Positions 1 to 5,501 are shown, numbered from the stretch's first letter. The stretch: DNA of 5,674 bases from JANNOG01 sp050329835 (GCA_050329835.1 JBHJOJ010000052.1:1-5674); one strand, 5' to 3'. The notes: a model not told the origin generated them from the letters alone. Numbers and translations: made by a program.

Positions 1-111
1 GACGTTGACCACGGTCCGGGCGTCGCCCAGCGCGGCGTCCAGGCGCGCGCGCAGCCGGGGGTCCTCCCGTCTCGTCGTGGCGTACCCGGAGCCGATGTCG
101 TCGTACCTCAT
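1..111 (-). CDS. SAM-dependent methyltransferase, class I (N-terminal fragment)
   Basis: Only the first 37 codons are inside the window; the gene continues past the left edge. The product starts MRYDDIGSGYATTRREDPR and ends at the window edge with ALGDARTVVNV. This matches the start of a common actinobacterial methyltransferase family in which a 'YDxIGxGYxxxRxxDPR' opening is followed by 'ALGDAxxVVNVGAGTGSYEP', the last part being the glycine-rich SAM-binding motif I. Motif I itself would lie just outside the window, so catalytic capacity cannot be judged, and the substrate is unknown. The ATG at 111-109 is the natural start because the family motif begins within two residues of it. No ordinary Shine-Dalgarno sits 5-9 nt upstream; the only candidate, GAGG, lies in the loop of a hairpin that ends directly at the start codon. 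The gene is on the same strand as the membrane operon, with a 95-bp gap. Confidence 0.8.
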   Translation of the reverse strand, partial: MRYDDIGSGYATTRREDPRLRARLDAALGDARTVVNV

Positions 112-137
112 GACGGGACGGTGCCTCACGTCCCGTC
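112..137 (-). promoter_or_regulatory. Perfect inverted repeat abutting the methyltransferase start codon
   Basis: GACGGGACG at 112-120 and CGTCCCGTC at 129-137 are exact reverse complements separated by 8 nt (GTGCCTCA). On the minus strand the second arm ends at the base before the ATG at 111. The loop reads TGAGGCAC, placing a GAGG (126-123) 11 nt from the start. The sequence shows the repeat directly. Whether it acts as an RNA hairpin controlling translation or as a DNA operator is inference. It is not a convincing terminator for the upstream membrane operon, because no T-tract follows on the minus strand. Confidence 0.6.
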
Positions 138-206
138 GCACCACGCCGACGCGCCGACGTCGGTGGCTCGACGGACCGCCCGAGGTCCGCGTCCCCTACG
201 TCGACG

Positions 207-1193
207 TCACGGTGACCCCGCCGGCTCGGCACCCGAACGCGCCGGCGGGCTGACCCCCGGCCGCGGCACCGCCGGTGGGGCCAGGAGCACGACGACCGCC
301 GCGGCCGCCGGGACCGCCACCAGCACGGCGATCATCAGCCACGTGAGCGCGTCCGGCGAGACCACCGACTGGCCCCGCTGCGCCTGCACCAGCGCCGTCG
401 CCATGAGGCCGAGGTAGGCGACGGCGGCCAGCCACACAGCGCGGCGCTGACCGCGGCGGTCCGGGCCGCCGCGGCGGGCGACGAGCCACATGACCACGAG
501 CGCGAGGATCGGGAGCACCTGCAGCGCGTGGAGCCCGATGAAGTGGACCACGCGCATGTCGCCGAACTCGGTCGACCATCCCATGAGGGGCAGGCCGGAA
601 CCGCCGTCCGCCCCCCCGACCGCGTGACCGCCGAGGACCCCGCCGCCGGCCTCGACCTGCCCCGGCCGGGGACCGGTCATCGCGAAGGCGGACACCGCCC
701 CCAGGAGCATGGTGGGAACGGCGATCTTGACAGCCAGGGCGAGGGCCGAGTCGCCCAGGTTCCGCCGGGCCAGGATCAGGCCGGCGATCAACGTGACCAC
801 CGAGAAGATCCCGACGCCCGCCGCCATCCCCCGGAAGACCAGGCCGTCGAACGTCGTCGTGTAGTTGAAGTGGGACGCCACCCCCCGGAACGCCTGCAGG
901 GTGATGAGCGCGATCTCGAGGATCATCGACCAGCCGAGGACCTCGAGGCAGACCCGCAGCAGCCGGCCGCGCGGCGCGACCCTCGAGAAGATCCACAGCA
1001 GCGCCGGCGCGAAGGCGAGGAACGACAGCGCGAACTTCAGCGGCTTGTTCCAGATCGGCGCCCCCGTGACGACGGTGTCGTCCACCACCGACCCGGTGAG
1101 CGCGATCGCCAGCACGACGACGTTGACGCCCAGCAGCAGGGTGATCGCAGGGCTGACCCGCCAGGCGGCCCGGGCGAGGCCGGCCGCGGTCAC
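207..1193 (-). CDS. Eight-helix integral membrane protein, conserved, function unknown
   Basis: This encodes a 328-residue polytopic membrane protein with about eight hydrophobic segments near residues 16-36, 50-70, 80-101, 121-142, 151-172, 215-239, 251-270 and 283-305. Recognisable conserved stretches are WNKPLKFALSF (48-58, at the start of helix 2) and GLPLMGWSTEFGDMRVVHF (200-218), entering helix 6. I recall similar 'KPLKF' and 'GWST-x-GD-x-R-x-x-HFxGxHALQ' patterns in uncharacterised actinobacterial membrane proteins. His217 and His222 in helix 6 are candidate ligand positions, but that is only a suggestion. A glycine-rich loop (about 174-200) separates helices 5 and 6, and the tail after residue 306 is Pro/Ala-rich. 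The GTG start at 1193-1191 overlaps the TGA of the upstream DUF2834 gene (GTGA), with GGGAG at 1204-1200 six bases upstream, so translation is probably coupled. A longer reading frame to 1433 is an Arg-rich shadow of the DUF2834 gene. Confidence 0.8.
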   Translation of the reverse strand: MTAAGLARAAWRVSPAITLLLGVNVVVLAIALTGSVVDDTVVTGAPIWNKPLKFALSFLAFAPALLWIFSRVAPRGRLLRVCLEVLGWSMILEIALITLQAFRGVASHFNYTTTFDGLVFRGMAAGVGIFSVVTLIAGLILARRNLGDSALALAVKIAVPTMLLGAVSAFAMTGPRPGQVEAGGGVLGGHAVGGADGGSGLPLMGWSTEFGDMRVVHFIGLHALQVLPILALVVMWLVARRGGPDRRGQRRAVWLAAVAYLGLMATALVQAQRGQSVVSPDALTWLMIAVLVAVPAAAAVVVLLAPPAVPRPGVSPPARSGAEPAGSP

Positions 1194-1537
1194 GACGGGC
1201 TCCCGACGCCGTCGAGGGCGGGCTCCGCGGCGGCGCCGTGGAGCCGGCGGTGCCGGAAGGCCAGGAACAGCGGGAAGGTGAAGGCCACGGCCACCGGGAA
1301 GGTGGCGAGGACCGTGAACCAGGTGACCCGCATCCGCAGCCGACGGCCTTCGACGATCATGAAGACGACGGCGGCGACCGCGACGACGACGAGGTCGACG
1401 GCCGCCGAGGACGCGGCGTTGTTGGCGAACCACGCCTCGAGGTACCCGCCCGCCCCCTCGTCCGGGGAGAAGCGCAGGTTGAAGAACCAGGTGCCGACCA
1501 GGCCGATGATCGAGAGCGCGAGGTACAGGGCGAACAC
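1190..1537 (-). CDS. DUF2834 family small membrane protein
   Basis: This encodes a 115-residue protein with three hydrophobic segments, near residues 2-20, 44-63 and 71-94. The layout and wording fit DUF2834: an N-terminal helix, an acidic loop with 'EAWFANN', a helix ending in FMIVEGRRLRMR (59-70), then a third helix ending FPLFLAFRHRR. The family's function is unknown. The first codon is taken as GTG at 1537-1535 because a strong GAGAGGAG lies 7 nt upstream and hydrophobic family-like sequence begins at once. The in-frame ATG at 1588 would add 17 polar residues and would sit inside an operator palindrome, so it is unlikely. The stop overlaps the start of the eight-helix membrane protein gene, forming a two-gene operon. 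The operon diverges from a TetR-family gene and is probably repressed by it. Confidence 0.82.
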   Translation of the reverse strand: MFALYLALSIIGLVGTWFFNLRFSPDEGAGGYLEAWFANNAASSAAVDLVVVAVAAVVFMIVEGRRLRMRVTWFTVLATFPVAVAFTFPLFLAFRHRRLHGAAAEPALDGVGSPS

Positions 1538-1544
1538 GAGGGGT

Positions 1545-1552
1545 CTCCTCTC
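1545..1552 (-). promoter_or_regulatory. Ribosome binding site of the DUF2834 gene
   Basis: The minus strand reads GAGAGGAG followed by 7 nt (ACCCCTC) and then GTG at 1537. This purine-rich site decides the GTG start over the ATG at 1588. Confidence 0.75.
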
Positions 1553-1553
1553 A

Positions 1554-1570
1554 GGTGAACAACGTTCACC
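1554..1570. promoter_or_regulatory. TetR-type operator 1 (perfect palindrome)
   Basis: GGTGAACAACGTTCACC is a perfect 7-3-7 inverted repeat between the divergent DUF2834 and tetR-family genes. Its size and symmetry are typical of TetR-family operators. It lies directly upstream of the DUF2834 ribosome binding site and covers the expected transcription start of the membrane operon promoter. Assigning it to the adjacent repressor is inference from position and from a second, related copy 26 bp away. Confidence 0.75.
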
Positions 1571-1574
1571 ACGT

Positions 1575-1603
1575 ACCGTAGAGAACATCGTTCACGTCGA
1601 CAA
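1575..1603 (-). promoter_or_regulatory. Candidate sigma-70-type promoter for the membrane operon
   Basis: On the minus strand, TTGTCG (1603-1598) is followed by 17 nt and then TACGGT (1580-1575), which fits TANNNT. Transcription would start near 1568, giving a leader of about 30 nt before the GTG at 1537. Operator 2 occupies the spacer and operator 1 the start site, as expected for steric repression. The match is by eye. For the plus-strand repressor gene I see only a weaker candidate (TGAACA at 1556-1561, 17 nt, TAGAGA at 1579-1584). Confidence 0.42.
1580..1596. promoter_or_regulatory. TetR-type operator 2 (imperfect copy)
   Basis: AGAGAACATCGTTCACG has the same register as operator 1 and matches it at 13 of 17 positions when both are read on the minus strand (GTGAACG then TGTTC conserved). 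One half-site (GTTCAC) is intact; the other (AGAGAAC) has two changes. Centre-to-centre distance to operator 1 is 26 bp. It falls between the proposed -35 and -10 of the membrane operon and 5 bp upstream of the tetR-family ribosome binding site. Confidence 0.62.
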
Positions 1604-1616
1604 GGGGGCCTGCATC

Positions 1617-2330
1617 ATGACCACCACTCCGGCACGCCCCCCGGCACGCGGGCCCCGCATCACCGCCGACCGCCTCATCGGGGCCGCCCGTTCCCTGCTC
1701 GTCGCGGGCGGCACCGACGCCGTCGTGGTCCGCGAGGTGGCCCGGTCGCTCGAGGTGGCGCCGTCGGCGCTGTACAAGCACGTCGACGGCCGGGACGGCC
1801 TGCTGACCCTGCTCATCGCCCAGCTGTTCGACGAGCTCGCCGGCACGGTCACCGCGGCGGTGGTCGCCGAGCCGCCGGACGCCCACCGCGCCCGCCTGGC
1901 GGCGGCGACCGAGGGCCTGCGCTCCTGGGCCCGCCGCCACCCGTCGGAGTTCGACCTGCTGTTCGGGATCCCGGTCCTCGGCTATCGCGCCCCCCAGGAC
2001 GGTCCCACCACGGCGGCGGCGCAGCGCTTCGGGACCGCCTTCCTCCGGGTCTTCCTCGCCGCCCGGGACGCCGGGCGGCTGCGGGTCCGCGACGACACCG
2101 GACTCCCGGACGGGATCGCGGCGCAGCTGCGCGCGCGGGCCGACGGTGGACCCTTCGCCGACCTCGCTCCCGGGGAGCTCTACCCGGTCGTCGTCGGCTA
2201 CCAGCGGATGCTCGGACTCGTCATGATCGAGGTCGCCGGCCAGCTGAGCTGGGCCCTGGACGACCCGGCCCGGCTCACCGACGAGCAGCTGGAGCGCCTC
2301 GCCGACGAGCTGCTGACGCCGGGTCCGTGA
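1617..2330 (+). CDS. TetR/AcrR-family transcriptional regulator, WHG-type C-terminal domain
   Basis: This encodes a 237-residue protein with the TetR fold. Helices 1-3 span about residues 15-60, with the DNA-binding helix-turn-helix in VVVREVARSLEVAPSALYKHV (36-56); 'ALYKHV' is the typical recognition-helix ending. The C-terminal ligand/dimer domain contains HPSEFDLLFGIPVLGYRAP (108-126), characteristic of the WHG-type TetR C-terminal domain ('HPxxYxLLFGxPxPGYxAP'). The ligand is unknown. The ATG at 1617-1619 is preceded by AAGGGGG (1602-1608) at 8-nt spacing, which fixes the start; the open frame upstream to 528 is antisense to the membrane genes. The gene diverges from the DUF2834/membrane operon across two palindromes, so it most likely represses that operon and itself. 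Its TGA overlaps the GTG of the DUF3159 gene, suggesting co-transcription. Confidence 0.9.
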   Translation: MTTTPARPPARGPRITADRLIGAARSLLVAGGTDAVVVREVARSLEVAPSALYKHVDGRDGLLTLLIAQLFDELAGTVTAAVVAEPPDAHRARLAAATEGLRSWARRHPSEFDLLFGIPVLGYRAPQDGPTTAAAQRFGTAFLRVFLAARDAGRLRVRDDTGLPDGIAAQLRARADGGPFADLAPGELYPVVVGYQRMLGLVMIEVAGQLSWALDDPARLTDEQLERLADELLTPGP

Positions 2331-3106
2331 GCGCCCCACCCCGGCCCAAGGTCCCGAGGAGCCGCCGCCGCGGACCGCATGATGCGCGGGTGACACCCAT
2401 CGCCGGATCCGCGACCGGGGCGGCTTCGACCACACCCGCACCGACCGAGTCCGCAGCGACCGGCCCGACGGCGACCGAGCCCACCCTGACCCAGCTGCTC
2501 GGCGGGCGCTCGGGGGCCCTCGACGCCAGCCTCCCCGCCGCCGGCTTCGCGGCCGGCTGGCTCGCCGGCGGGCGGGACCTCACGTGGGCGATCGCAGCCG
2601 CGATCGGGGTGGCCGTGCTGGTCTCCGGGTGGCGGCTGGTCCGGCGGCGGCAGCCCCGGGCGGCCCTGCTCGGCCTCACGGGGGTGCTGATCGGCGCGCT
2701 GGTCGCCGCGCGGACCGGCCGCGCCGAGGACTTCTTCCTCGTCCAGCTGCTGGCCAACGTGGCCTCGGGGCTGACGTGGATCGTGTCGATCTGGTTCCGA
2801 CGGCCGTTCCTGGGCCTCGTGGTCGCCGCGGTGCTGCGCCAGGGCAGGGCGTGGCGGCGCGACCCGGTGCTGCTGGCCGGCTACCAGCGCGCGAGCTGGT
2901 GGTGGGTCGCGTCGTACGCCCTGCGCACCGTCGTCTTCGGCTCGCTGTGGCTGTCCGGTTCGGTCGTGGCTCTCGGGATCGCCCGGGTCGCGCTGTCATG
3001 GCCGCTGGTGGCGACCGTCATCGCGCTGTCGTGGGCGACGCTGCGCCGCCACCTCGCCGCCCACGACCATCCCGGGCTGCGTCACCCGCGCGGCGTCGCC
3101 TCCTGA
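2327..3106 (+). CDS. DUF3159 family membrane protein
   Basis: This encodes a protein of up to 259 residues. After a Pro/Ala/Thr-rich, probably disordered N-terminus (1-55), the DUF3159 pattern follows: LLGGRSGALDASLPAAGF (57-74), a 'RDLTWAIAAA' helix (83-101), helix 112-128, the family signature GRAEDFFLVQLLANV (131-145), WRRDP (176-180) and two C-terminal hydrophobic segments (about 189-208 and 212-236). It is predicted to lie in the cytoplasmic membrane with five or six helices; the biochemical role is unknown. The GTG at 2327 overlaps the tetR-family stop (GTGA) but lacks a clear Shine-Dalgarno. An alternative GTG at 2390 (product VTPIAGSA...) removes 21 residues whose codons have poorer third-position G/C bias, and a CATGAT lies 6 nt before it, possibly a leaderless start. 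The family call is firm; the start is not. Confidence 0.8.
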   Translation: MSAPPRPKVPRSRRRGPHDARVTPIAGSATGAASTTPAPTESAATGPTATEPTLTQLLGGRSGALDASLPAAGFAAGWLAGGRDLTWAIAAAIGVAVLVSGWRLVRRRQPRAALLGLTGVLIGALVAARTGRAEDFFLVQLLANVASGLTWIVSIWFRRPFLGLVVAAVLRQGRAWRRDPVLLAGYQRASWWWVASYALRTVVFGSLWLSGSVVALGIARVALSWPLVATVIALSWATLRRHLAAHDHPGLRHPRGVAS

Positions 3107-3321
3107 GCCGCCGGGTCCCCGTCCGTGCCGCCCTCGTGGTGATGCACCCGGGCGTCGGGGCCCGGGAAGAAGAGGGACGTGTGCCCGTCGTCGGACCACC
3201 GGACCAGATAGGGGGGCTCGCCGCCGGCTCCGTGGACCTCGACGATCTCGCCGTCGCGAACCGCCTCGTCCACGTGCGCCGACTGCACCACGACCCGGTC
3301 TCCGATCTGCGCCTTCGTCAT
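3082..3321 (-). CDS. DUF1918 domain protein
   Basis: This encodes a 79-residue acidic, soluble protein. Almost all of it is the DUF1918 domain: AQIGDRVVVQSAHVDEAVRD (4-23), GEIVEVHG (24-31), PPYLVRWSDDGHTSLFFPGPD (36-56). The fold is expected to be a small beta-barrel resembling SH3-like modules; a precise role is not established. A His cluster (VHHHE, 59-63) and a low-complexity tail follow. The start is the ATG at 3321-3319, preceded by GGAGG (3331-3327) at 5-nt spacing, and the domain begins within four residues. The open frame extends upstream to 3423 but that part does not resemble the family. The last 25 bp overlap the end of the convergent DUF3159 gene. It probably has its own promoter in 3322-3587. 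Confidence 0.88.
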   Translation of the reverse strand: MTKAQIGDRVVVQSAHVDEAVRDGEIVEVHGAGGEPPYLVRWSDDGHTSLFFPGPDARVHHHEGGTDGDPAAQEATPRG

Positions 3322-3587
3322 GAGGACCTCCGCAGGCTCCGTCGTTCGCCTCCCGTCCACCCTCGCCGACCACGGCGCGACCACCAGGGACGGACGTCCC
3401 GCCCGGTACGGCTCGCCGCCCACTCGTCCCAGAAGGACAGCTCGACGACGTCGCTGGTCCTGGTCGTGGTCGACGACGATCGGGGACTCGCTCCACGTGC
3501 GCGCCCCGTCGGTACTGCGCCCGTCTCGTTCTGCGCCGCCCCCACGTGAGTTGGTCCATCGGGTGTCGTGTCGACATGCTGCGGGTC
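3322..3587. other. Divergent intergenic region between DUF1918 and GNAT genes
   Basis: No supported gene lies here; open frames on both strands are Arg/Pro-rich and lack family resemblance. It should hold the promoters of the DUF1918 gene (minus) and the GNAT gene (plus). Visible elements are the DUF1918 ribosome binding site (3327-3331), a 14-bp inverted repeat at 3387-3400, and a weak plus-strand promoter-like pair TTGGTC (3551-3556), 18 nt, CATGCT (3575-3580), placed so that transcription could begin at or next to the GTG at 3588. Confidence 0.5.
3387..3400. repeat. Short inverted repeat GGGACG-GA-CGTCCC
   Basis: Perfect 6-bp arms (3387-3392 and 3395-3400) with a 2-bp centre lie 66 bp upstream of the DUF1918 start. 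The arms are the same hexamers found inside the hairpin at 112-137. It could be an operator; in DNA this G+C-rich, chance is also plausible. Confidence 0.35.
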
Positions 3588-4454
3588 GTGAGCATCCACA
3601 TCCGGCCCATGACTCTCGACGACGTGGACGCGGTGACCGGCGTCGTGGAGGCGGCGGACGCGGCGGCGGAGCGGGCGAAGGGCCGGGTGCCCGCGCAGCC
3701 GTCCGACGAGCGCCAGGCCTTCGTCCGGGAGGCGACGGCCCGGTTCGTCCGGCGCGACCCGGGAGGCTCCTGGGTGGCCGACGACTCCGGCACCGTGGTC
3801 GGCATGGCCGAGGCCGTCCGGCGCGACGGCTTCTGGGGGCTGTCGATGCTGTTCGTCCACCCCGACGCGCAGAGCCGGGGCATCGGCCGCCGGCTGCTCG
3901 ACGCCGCCCTCACCCACGCCGAGGGCGCCGGGGTCCGGATGATCCTGACCTCGCTGGACCCGCGGGCGCTTCGCCGGTACTCCCGCGCCGGGCTGGCCGT
4001 CCACCCCGTGGTCGAGGCCGAGGGTGCCGTCGACCGCGGCGCGCTCCCGGCGGAGCCGCCGGGCCGGACCGCGGACGCCTCGGACCTGGACCTCGTGGCC
4101 GAGGTCGACGGCGGTCTGCGGGGATCCCGCGTCGAGGACGTCGAGTTCCTGCTGGCCAGCGGGGCGCGGATGTGGGTCGCCGACCGGGGCCCGGCCCGCG
4201 GCTACGTCGTCACGCGGGACGGCCCGCTGCTCATGCTGGGGGCGACCGACGAGGTCACGGCGAGCGGCCTGCTGTGGCGGTACCTGGCCGAGACCCCGGG
4301 CAAGGCCTCGGTGTGGCACCTCACCGCCCAGCAGGACTGGGCGGTGCGGGTGGCGCTGGACGCCCGGCTGTCCGTGGTCCCCGCCGGCCCGCTGTTCGTC
4401 TCGGGGCTGGACCGCCCGCCGGGGCCGTGGATCCCGTCGGGCTGGTACTTCTGA
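3588..4454 (+). CDS. GNAT family N-acetyltransferase (two-domain)
   Basis: This encodes a 288-residue protein. The N-terminal GNAT domain (1-140) opens with IRPMTLDDVDAV and has a clear acetyl-CoA-binding motif A, SMLFVHPDAQSRGIGRRLLD (86-105), where QSRGIG (95-100) is the Q/R-x-x-G-x-G/A pyrophosphate loop. RRYSRAGLAV (129-138) is the usual C-terminal 'Y-x-R-x-G' segment, with Tyr131 as a possible acid. The second half (about 164-288) looks like a degenerate GNAT-like domain without a Q-x-x-G-x-G loop and ends in GPWIPSGWYF, similar to a 'PYIPSGAYL'-type ending that I recall in other GNAT proteins. The acceptor substrate cannot be told. The start is uncertain: GTG 3588 puts 'SIHIRP' at the N-terminus as in relatives, while ATG 3576 and GTG 3546 are in frame; none has a good ribosome binding site. 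Confidence 0.85.
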   Translation: MSIHIRPMTLDDVDAVTGVVEAADAAAERAKGRVPAQPSDERQAFVREATARFVRRDPGGSWVADDSGTVVGMAEAVRRDGFWGLSMLFVHPDAQSRGIGRRLLDAALTHAEGAGVRMILTSLDPRALRRYSRAGLAVHPVVEAEGAVDRGALPAEPPGRTADASDLDLVAEVDGGLRGSRVEDVEFLLASGARMWVADRGPARGYVVTRDGPLLMLGATDEVTASGLLWRYLAETPGKASVWHLTAQQDWAVRVALDARLSVVPAGPLFVSGLDRPPGPWIPSGWYF

Positions 4455-4463
4455 CCCGCCGGC

Positions 4464-5501
4464 TCAACTCCGTACCCGCGCCGCCGCGGCCGGGCCGACG
4501 CTCTGCCGCGGCGCCCACGACGCGAGCACCGACAGGTAGTTGGCCCGCTCCCAGCCGACCGGGTCGGCGACCGACTCCCGCCGGTAGCTGCCCCGCAGCT
4601 CGTCGACCGAGGTCCAGCCGTACTCGGCCATCAGCTCGACCAGCCGGGACTCCACCCGGCGGACGTGCTGCGGGCCGTGCTGCAGCAGCGCCGACGCCAT
4701 CATGGCGACGTCGGCCCCCGCCAGCAGGGCCTTGGCGGCGTCCACCCCGGAATGCACGCCGGTCGTCACGGCCAGCGAGACGTCCAGGCGCCCGCTGAGC
4801 AGCGCCACCCAGCGCAGCGGCAGCCGCAGCTCGTCCGGGGTCGACAGCAGCAGGCGCGGCACCACCTGGCGCGTCTCGAGGTCGAGGTCCGGTTGGTAGA
4901 ACCGGTTGAACAGCACCAGCCCGTCCGCACCCGCCTCGACCAGCTGCGCCGCCATGTGCGCCACGGAGGAGTAGAACGGCGACAGCTTGACGGCGACCGG
5001 CACCGCCACCGCCGACCGGACCTCGGCGACCAGGTCGAGCTGACGGCCCTCGAGGTCGCTCCCGGCGACCGCGGGGTCCGTCGCCATCGCGTACATGTTG
5101 AGCTCGATCGCGTCCGCCCCGGCGCCGGCGAGGCGCCGGGCGTGGTCGACCCACCCGCCGGGCGTGATCCCGTTGAGGCTGGCGACCACGGGGACGTCCA
5201 GCGCGGCCCGGGCGGACTCGACGAGCCGCAGGTACTCCCGGTCCCCGACATCGACGTCCTGCACCGCGGGGAAGTACGACTCGGCCTCGGCGTGGAAGGC
5301 CGAGGTCTCCTCGAACAGCGCGTCGAGCTGCAGCGCGTCGTGCACGAGCTGCTCCTCGAACAGCGACGGCAGCACGACGGCGCCGACGCCGGCGTCCGCC
5401 AGCCGCCGCAGCGAGTCCAGGTCGCCGGTGAGCGGCGAGGACGAGGCCACCAGCGGGCTGCGCAGTGGCAGCCCCAGGTATCGGGTACTGAGGTCGGTCA
5501 C
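4464..5501 (-). CDS. Dihydroorotate dehydrogenase-like flavoprotein (NifJ-associated)
   Basis: This encodes a 345-residue TIM-barrel protein of the FMN-dependent dihydroorotate dehydrogenase superfamily, in the subgroup annotated 'dihydroorotate dehydrogenase-like'. Visible motifs: TRYLGLPLRSPLVASSSPLT (6-25), PVVASLNG (104-111), GADAIELNMYAMATDP (128-143), VPVAVKLSPFYSS (167-179), GADGLVLFNRFYQPD (191-205), LRLPLRWVALLSGR (225-238), TTGVHSG (246-252) and AGADVAMMASALL (261-273), the last two forming the expected FMN phosphate-binding end. Where true class 1 enzymes have the catalytic Cys in 'ELNLSCPN', this protein has ELNMYAMA with Ala137, so orotate formation by the usual mechanism is unlikely. 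The GTG at 5501 overlaps the upstream nifJ stop (GTGA) and is preceded by GGAGGAGGAG (5513-5504), a strong ribosome binding site. Co-expression with the 2-oxoacid oxidoreductase is therefore very likely. It ends 9 bp from the convergent GNAT gene. Confidence 0.88.
   Translation of the reverse strand: MTDLSTRYLGLPLRSPLVASSSPLTGDLDSLRRLADAGVGAVVLPSLFEEQLVHDALQLDALFEETSAFHAEAESYFPAVQDVDVGDREYLRLVESARAALDVPVVASLNGITPGGWVDHARRLAGAGADAIELNMYAMATDPAVAGSDLEGRQLDLVAEVRSAVAVPVAVKLSPFYSSVAHMAAQLVEAGADGLVLFNRFYQPDLDLETRQVVPRLLLSTPDELRLPLRWVALLSGRLDVSLAVTTGVHSGVDAAKALLAGADVAMMASALLQHGPQHVRRVESRLVELMAEYGWTSVDELRGSYRRESVADPVGWERANYLSVLASWAPRQSVGPAAAARVRS

Noticed and set aside
154..163. Short palindromes CCGACGTCGG (154-163) and ACGTCGACGT (198-207)
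   Set aside because: Ten-base G+C-rich palindromes are common by chance in this composition and show no link to a promoter element that I can see.
1194..1433. N-terminal extension of the eight-helix membrane protein
   Set aside because: The extension is Arg/Pro-rich shadow sequence of the DUF2834 gene; the GTG at 1193 has GGGAG at the right distance and gives family-like sequence.
1538..1588. ATG at 1588 as the DUF2834 start
   Set aside because: It would lie inside operator 2, upstream of the expected transcription start, and adds 17 polar residues absent from the family; GTG 1537 has a strong ribosome binding site.
528..1616. Long plus-strand open frame extending upstream of the repressor start
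   Set aside because: It is antisense to two membrane proteins with clear helices; its product is Arg/Asp/Gly/Pro-rich with no family resemblance, and the repressor has its own ATG and ribosome binding site at 1617.
1566..2441. Minus-strand open frame over the tetR-family gene
   Set aside because: It is a mirror of the well-supported repressor gene, rich in Gly/Arg, with no motif.
3147..3166. Inverted repeat CCCGGGC-6-GCCCGGG as terminator for the DUF3159 gene
   Set aside because: It lies within the DUF1918 coding frame (FPGPDAR), has no T-tract on either side, and such repeats are frequent in G+C-rich coding DNA.
2584..3549. Plus-strand open frame overlapping the DUF3159 and DUF1918 genes
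   Set aside because: The product is low-complexity Arg/Gly/Ala, while the other frames carry recognisable DUF3159 and DUF1918 domains.
2996..4319. Minus-strand open frames over the GNAT gene
   Set aside because: Codon-shadow sequence opposite a gene with a clear acetyl-CoA motif; no family resemblance.
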